Assembly: GCA_031362415.1 (NCBI GenBank)
Contig: JANLSK010000078.1
Location: forward strand, 1-64,000
DNA: 64,000 nucleotides
Source: VFJJ01 sp031362415
GTDB lineage: Bacteria > Actinomycetota > Acidimicrobiia > IMCC26256 > VFJJ01
Direction of reading: 5' to 3'
The stretch's first letter is position 1. Each line of letters begins with the position of its first letter. Shown in pieces: positions 60,669 to 64,000 of the stretch. The notes beneath the pieces are model-generated. The model saw nothing but the letters and a program-made list of their open reading frames with translations, did not search any database and was not told the origin of the DNA. A program made the translations under genes and the position numbers.

Positions 60669-60741
60669 GTTTGCTCTCCCCTGTTTGATGCGGAGGCGCT
60701 CCGGATCGGCCGGCGATCCGGCCCATCCGTCGCCTACAACC

Positions 60742-60770
60742 TGTATGTCGGTAACATACAGACGGTATGT
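60742..60770. promoter_or_regulatory. Overlapping double palindrome: TetR operator
   Basis: TGTATGT-CGGTA-ACATACA (60742-60760) is a perfect 7-bp inverted repeat; its right arm also pairs as ACATAC-AGACG-GTATGT (60754-60770). The second palindrome covers the TetR start codon (60767). The site lies in the 98-nt divergent promoter, so one regulator dimer pair could shut off both the hydrolase and its own gene. Confidence 0.7.
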
Positions 60771-61393
60771 CACCGCGTCAAGGGTCGCCGAGGAGCCAAG
60801 GGGGCAGCCGGGAGGACCGGGCCGAGCGCACCAAGGCAGCGCTCGTGAGTACGGCGCGACGGCTGTTCGTCGAGCACGGCTACTTCGCCACCGGCACCGA
60901 GCAGATCGTGACCGAGTCCGGCGTCGGCACTCGTGGTGCGCTCTACCACCACTTCGTCAACAAGCAGGCGCTGTTTCGCGCCGTGTTCGAGGCGGTGCAG
61001 CGCGACCTCGCCGGCGGGCAGCAGGATCAGCCCGGGCTGGGCGCCATGGAGCGGTTGCGCCAAGGGCTGCAAGGGTTTCTCGATGCATCGCTACAACCCG
61101 AGGTCCAGCGTGTCGTGCTCATCGACGGCCCGGCGGTGCTGGGCTGGGACGTCTGGCGCGAGATCGAGGCCGAGTTCGGCCTCGGTGCCATCGAGGCGAT
61201 GCTGCAAGCGGCCGTGGACGAAGGCACCATCGATCGGCAGCCGTCCGCAGTAGTCCTGGCCCACCTGCTCCTCGCCGCGGTCGACGAGGCGGCCCTCTTC
61301 ATCGCCAACGCTCACGATCCCCGCGCCGCCCGGGTGGACGCCGGCACGGCCATCGACCGGCTCCTGGCCGGTCTGCGCAACGACGCCCACTAG
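60767..61393 (+). CDS. TetR-family transcriptional regulator
   Basis: ATG 60767 (MSPRQGSPRSQGGSREDRAE), 208 residues. The helix-turn-helix is FATGTEQIVTESGVGTRGAL followed by YHHFVNKQALF; the C-terminal ligand domain resembles the TetR_C group with DGPAVLGWDVWREIEAEFGL. The start codon is inside the operator and no ribosome site precedes it, so a leaderless transcript is possible, as is common in actinobacteria. It presumably represses the divergent LEH-like gene until a ligand binds. Confidence 0.88.
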   Translation: MSPRQGSPRSQGGSREDRAERTKAALVSTARRLFVEHGYFATGTEQIVTESGVGTRGALYHHFVNKQALFRAVFEAVQRDLAGGQQDQPGLGAMERLRQGLQGFLDASLQPEVQRVVLIDGPAVLGWDVWREIEAEFGLGAIEAMLQAAVDEGTIDRQPSAVVLAHLLLAAVDEAALFIANAHDPRAARVDAGTAIDRLLAGLRNDAH

Positions 61394-61639
61394 TTCTCAC
61401 CGGCCCTATCACCACTCGCTGCCGGCGCACCGAACAGCGCCAAGGTTCCCAACCACGGCACGAGATCAGCACGTCTCGTCGCGCACGGCGGTGAACACCG
61501 GACGCGACCAGGACTTGATCAGGTCGTCGAGCGGAGAGCGGCCAGCAGCAGTCGTCTCCCGCTCGACGGGGCCTGGGTTGCGGCGCGACCCCGGAGGCTT
61601 GACGGTCCGCGGCGTCACCACCGCTGAGACGTTCGGCCG
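61394..61639. other. No recognisable gene
   Basis: Short stretch between the TetR gene and the kinase relic. The plus strand has weak open frames without motifs; the distal part may be the degraded N-lobe of the kinase. Confidence 0.4.
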
Positions 61640-62270
61640 AGCGGCATCGTCACCTTCGACCCTCGGCCGTCGTGGCAGCCGGTCTGATCACTGAACAGGC
61701 GGGGTTCGAACGTGAGCAGCGGTGCTCTCGGCGCTGCGTCGGATCATCCCAACGTCGTCATCCCAACGTCGTCAGCGTGCACGAATCCGGAATCACTCCC
61801 TCGGGCAATCCCGACCTCGTCACGGTCCTCATGCCTGGCGGCTCGCTGGCCGACCGGCTTGTGCAGCACCCCCCGTTGCCGCGGGAAGAAGTGGTCGGGA
61901 TAGGTCGCGGTCTAGCCGTCGCTCTGGTGGCGTCGCACGCCACCGGTATTGTTCATCGTCACGTCAAACCGGCCAACCCGTCCGTCCCGCCCCACGGCGC
62001 TCCGGTGCTCCGGTGCTCCGGTGCACGGTCATCTTCGGGATCGCGCCTTGAGAAGCGTGCGACGTCAAAGGCGGGCAACCGTGCGACGTCAAAGACGGGC
62101 AACATAGTGTGAAGCGTTGCGGTTGCTGCGCCCGAAGTTATCGAGGGGCAAGCGTCCGACGACGGCGTCGGTATCCAATCGCTTGGACATGCCCGATGTG
62201 AGCCGAGAGTCGGCACAGGTCCTCGTCGACCGAGCCGGCCGTGTGCGTTCTCGGACTGGCACGGCTCAGC
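61640..62270 (+). pseudogene. Decayed Ser/Thr protein kinase (PknB-like)
   Basis: Kinase subdomains appear in order but in several frames: HPNVVSVHESGITPSGNPDL, MPGGSLADRL and ATGIVHRHVKPAN (catalytic loop, where HRDxKPxN has become HRHVKPAN). After a shift come VIFGIAP (for DFGxA) and, near 62130, VAAPEVIEGQASDD (APE motif). The N-lobe glycine loop and Lys are not identifiable. Catalytic Asp is lost and at least two frameshifts exist, so it is dead. A 24-nt tandem duplication (62056-62103) sits in its activation-loop region. Confidence 0.65.
62056..62103. repeat. 24-nt tandem duplication
   Basis: CGTGCGACGTCAAAGGCGGG-CAAC occurs twice in a row (62056-62079 and 62080-62103) with one base changed (GGC to GAC). 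It lies within the kinase relic and probably arose by slippage after the gene lost function. Confidence 0.8.
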
Positions 62271-62657
62271 CAGCATGCGAGTCGCGCCACCCTGGCCGCG
62301 GCGGCGCTGCGGCTCACGGCCGCCCGCGTCGCCGAGGTCGTCGCAACACCGGTCGACGCCGACGCCGGCACGAACGCCAGTCACTGTGATCACGAAGGGT
62401 CTGCAGATCACGCCTCAGGATTGAGCTGGCCGCCCAGCATCGATACGGTCGATGAGGCGCCGGACACGAGTTGCTGCTTCGTCGACGCTGCGGGGGACTC
62501 CCGTGAGCCCGCACCTCCCCCGCCTCACGATTACCGAGGGAGCGAAGTATCTCCTGGGCGACGAGCTGCCCGACCTCGAAGCCATCGCCCGGCGTGAGGC
62601 CGACGACATCCGCTGCGGCGACAGCCACTTCGGTTTCGGCAAGTGAGCGGTTGAACG
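62271..62657. other. Gene-poor stretch with repeat copy and ORF relic
   Basis: It holds the right copy of the 71-nt repeat (62438-62507). Behind it, the plus strand reads TITEGAKYLLGDELPDLEAI then ARREADDIRCGDSHFGFGK and a stop at 62644-62646: this looks like the end of a real protein without its beginning. The family is not recognised. Confidence 0.4.
62438..62507. repeat. 71-nt repeat, right copy (partner at 30704)
   Basis: Near-identical to 30704-30774, same orientation. At the left the repeat lies ~170 nt behind the tRNA-Lys hairpin, at the right ~2.4 kb behind the copied hairpin, as if a second, shorter element had gone in between. Confidence 0.7.
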
Positions 62658-62680
62658 ACTGTAGCATGGGGTGCTACAGT
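62658..62680. promoter_or_regulatory. Toxin-antitoxin operator palindrome
   Basis: ACTGTAGCA-TGGGG-TGCTACAGT, perfect 9-bp arms, ends eight bases before the antitoxin ATG (62688). Phd/YefM antitoxins and their toxin complexes bind such sites to repress their own operon. Confidence 0.7.
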
Positions 62681-62687
62681 ACCGGTC

Positions 62688-62942
62688 ATGGGACGTGAGA
62701 TCACCCAGCGCGAGCTCCGCAACGGCAGTGGCGAGATCATGCGTAGGCTCGACCAGGGTGAAACCTTCATCGTCACACGCAACGGAGTGCCCGTCGGCGA
62801 GCTCACCCCGCTTCGACGACATCGGTTCGTCAGCGCCGACGCAGCGGTTGCCATGTTCCGGAACGCTCCGAGCATCGACGCGGCACGGTTCCGAGCCGAC
62901 CTCGACGCCGTAGCGTCCCAAGACATCGAACCTCGTGGCTGA
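62688..62942 (+). CDS. Phd/YefM-family antitoxin
   Basis: ATG 62688; 84 residues. N-terminal DNA-binding part typical of Phd/YefM (EITQRELRNGSGEIMRRLDQ, GETFIVTRNGVPVGELTPL), and an extended C-terminal helix (SIDAARFRADLDAVASQDIE) that would wrap the toxin. Partner of the PIN toxin, whose start overlaps its end by 8 nt. Confidence 0.9.
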   Translation: MGREITQRELRNGSGEIMRRLDQGETFIVTRNGVPVGELTPLRRHRFVSADAAVAMFRNAPSIDAARFRADLDAVASQDIEPRG

Positions 62943-63345
62943 CACCCGTCGACCACGCGGCATCCTCGACACCTCGGTCGTCATCGATCTCGATCAACTC
63001 GAGCCCGACGCCCTGCCTGTGGAGGTGGCCGTGAGTGCTATCACGATGGCCGAGCTGGCCGCCGGACCGCACGCCACCACCGATCGGGACGAACGCGCCC
63101 GTCGCCAAGATCGCCTTCAGCGAGCCGAGGCGGCCTTCGATCCCTTGCCGTTCGACGCCGAGGCATCACGCGCCTACGGCCGGGTCTACGCCGCGGTCGT
63201 CGGCGCCGGGCGCAAAGCGCGTGGCGCCCGGGCCGTCGACCTCCTGATCGCGGCAACCGCGTGTGCAGCCGGGCTGCCGCTCTACACGCGCAACCCCGGC
63301 GACTTCCGCGCCATCGAAGGCCTGGTCGAGGTCATCAGCATCTGA
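62935..63345 (+). CDS. vapC: VapC-family PIN-domain toxin (ribonuclease)
   Basis: GTG 62935 within the end of the antitoxin gene; 136 residues. PIN active-site acids are present: GILDTSVVIDLD (first Asp), ITMAELAAGPH (Glu), GARAVDLLIAATA (Asp) and LYTRNPGDFRAIEGL (Asp). Such toxins cut RNA, often tRNA or rRNA, when free of antitoxin. The pair is intact, unlike most genes around it, and probably helps to keep this segment in the genome. Confidence 0.92.
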   Translation: MADTRRPRGILDTSVVIDLDQLEPDALPVEVAVSAITMAELAAGPHATTDRDERARRQDRLQRAEAAFDPLPFDAEASRAYGRVYAAVVGAGRKARGARAVDLLIAATACAAGLPLYTRNPGDFRAIEGLVEVISI

Positions 63346-63763
63346 CTGGCTGTCGCGAACGTACACGCATCGCGATCATGGGTCGGAGGGGTCTGTAAGT
63401 CGGTGGAGTAAGCAGGCCGGCGGGCGTGAGCGGCCCATACGATGCCCTCAGTACCACCTTCGGGTGACCGGAATCGAGGGTCGCGCACCACAACGAGCTG
63501 TTACCGAGCACTGTTGGGCGCCGCGCGCGATAGGAACGGAGGCCGCTCTGGGCGTCATCGGGCGTGAGCATGGGCGGTGCTCAACGACCGTGACACCGTT
63601 CGATCGCCATGGCTGCTGACCGGATCGGTCGCGACGGGCTGTTCGGTGGGTCGGGTTGCGTGACACCGGTTTCGGCGCTCATCGTCCAACACGTGTTGCC
63701 CCTTCCACCGGGCGGTTGGGAGAGCGACGATCCGACCCGTGGAACGAGACCTCGACCGTGACG
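63346..63763. other. No recognisable gene
   Basis: About 400 nt behind the toxin gene. Short open frames on both strands have no motif or ribosome site that can be trusted; the stretch may be degraded IS DNA leading to the fragment at 63764. Confidence 0.4.
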
Positions 63764-63874
63764 ATGGTGGTGAGCGAGGACCTGGCGGCTGTCGAGGCTG
63801 CGTTGCGGTCGGGCCGGCTCGTGTGTGGTTGCGGGTCCTCGCTCGCGCCCTGGGGCTATGGGCGCGGACGGTGA
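63764..63874 (+). pseudogene. Possible N-terminal piece of a zinc-ribbon/HTH IS-associated protein (DUF6431-like)
   Basis: ATG 63764 reads VSEDLAAVEAALRSGRLVCG followed by CGSSLAPWGYGRGR and a stop. Short proteins starting with D-V-E-x-x-L-x-x-GRLxCPxCGG-xLxPWG are found at the start of actinobacterial IS-associated HTH proteins; here one Cys of the knuckle is shifted (VCGCG) and the frame ends early, so it is likely broken. Weak call. Confidence 0.3.
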
Positions 63875-64000
63875 CTTCGAGGCTCCGCCGGGCAACAGCG
63901 CTGGCAACGACTACGTCGAGCTCGCTGCTCGAGGTGTGCGAAGACGACGGTCCTGATGGCCGACTGGAGCCTGCCCAGGCGGCGAGACACGATCGACGTC

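Noticed and set aside
62053..62110. CRISPR-like array
   Set aside because: Only two direct 24-nt units with no spacers; a slippage duplication.

Overview
The window is high-GC DNA coded on both strands with tight ATGA/GTGA overlaps. Its lipoproteins begin 'ACGDDDD' and are followed by Thr/Pro-rich linkers, and it carries a Pmt-type mannosyltransferase, DUF2510, FadR-type GntR, F420/luciferase-like oxidoreductases and many acyl-CoA genes. This points to an actinomycete, most like the Acidimicrobiia (Ilumatobacter/Microtrichales type). That assignment is an inference from gene content; no rRNA is present.

Layout. 1-4.2 kb (minus): polysaccharide export, where one long reading frame would encode a flippase, a GT-B glycosyltransferase and a Wzz-like module in one chain but is cut by a single in-frame TAG at 1766. 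4.4-5.5 kb: a free-standing carrier-protein/thioesterase pair. 5.6-10.8 kb: a branched-chain-amino-acid-type (Liv) ABC transporter with fused LivM-LivG. 10.9-14.1 kb: a LapA-like membrane protein, tRNA-Arg, a decayed DapB-like gene and a luciferase-like oxidoreductase. 14.1-18 kb: UspA, an APC permease and SelO. 18-19 kb (minus): two overlapping carboxymuconolactone decarboxylase/AhpD-like genes; the second has an in-frame TGA exactly where the second Cys of its CxxC should be, followed by a perfect hairpin at bacterial SECIS spacing, so it is a strong selenoprotein candidate. 19-25.2 kb: SDRs, a SnoaL-like protein, an acyl-CoA synthetase and a P450 (a catabolic cluster). 25.2-28.8 kb (minus): an overlapping operon of lipoprotein, Pmt, PAP2 and oxidoreductase. 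28.9-30.1 kb: a DUF2510 protein with SDF/TDF repeats.

30.2-60 kb: tRNA-His and tRNA-Lys, then a region bounded by direct repeats of the tRNA-Lys 3' half plus its downstream hairpin (30450-30535 and 59959-60045). This looks like an integrated island of about 29.5 kb. Its edges hold broken genes and IS remnants (alpha/beta hydrolase, GNAT, AbiEi-like antitoxin, ISKra4-like transposase at the left; truncated SDR, RHS, IS21 IstB at the right). Its core is a catabolic gene set: two amidohydrolase-2 enzymes, hotdog and NTF2-like proteins, five SDRs, an acyl-CoA dehydrogenase, two APH-like kinases, TetR and GntR regulators, a second Liv transporter (LivH-LivM-LivG in one chain), two P450s and two CaiB-type CoA-transferases, one with two domains. 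A plausible reading is uptake of a carboxylic or cyclic substrate, oxidation by P450/SDR, CoA transfer and beta-oxidation-like steps; the substrate cannot be read from sequence.

60-64 kb: a limonene-epoxide-hydrolase-like gene divergent from a TetR gene over an overlapping operator, a decayed Ser/Thr kinase gene, a Phd/VapC toxin-antitoxin pair with a perfect operator palindrome, and a possible IS-associated fragment at the right edge.
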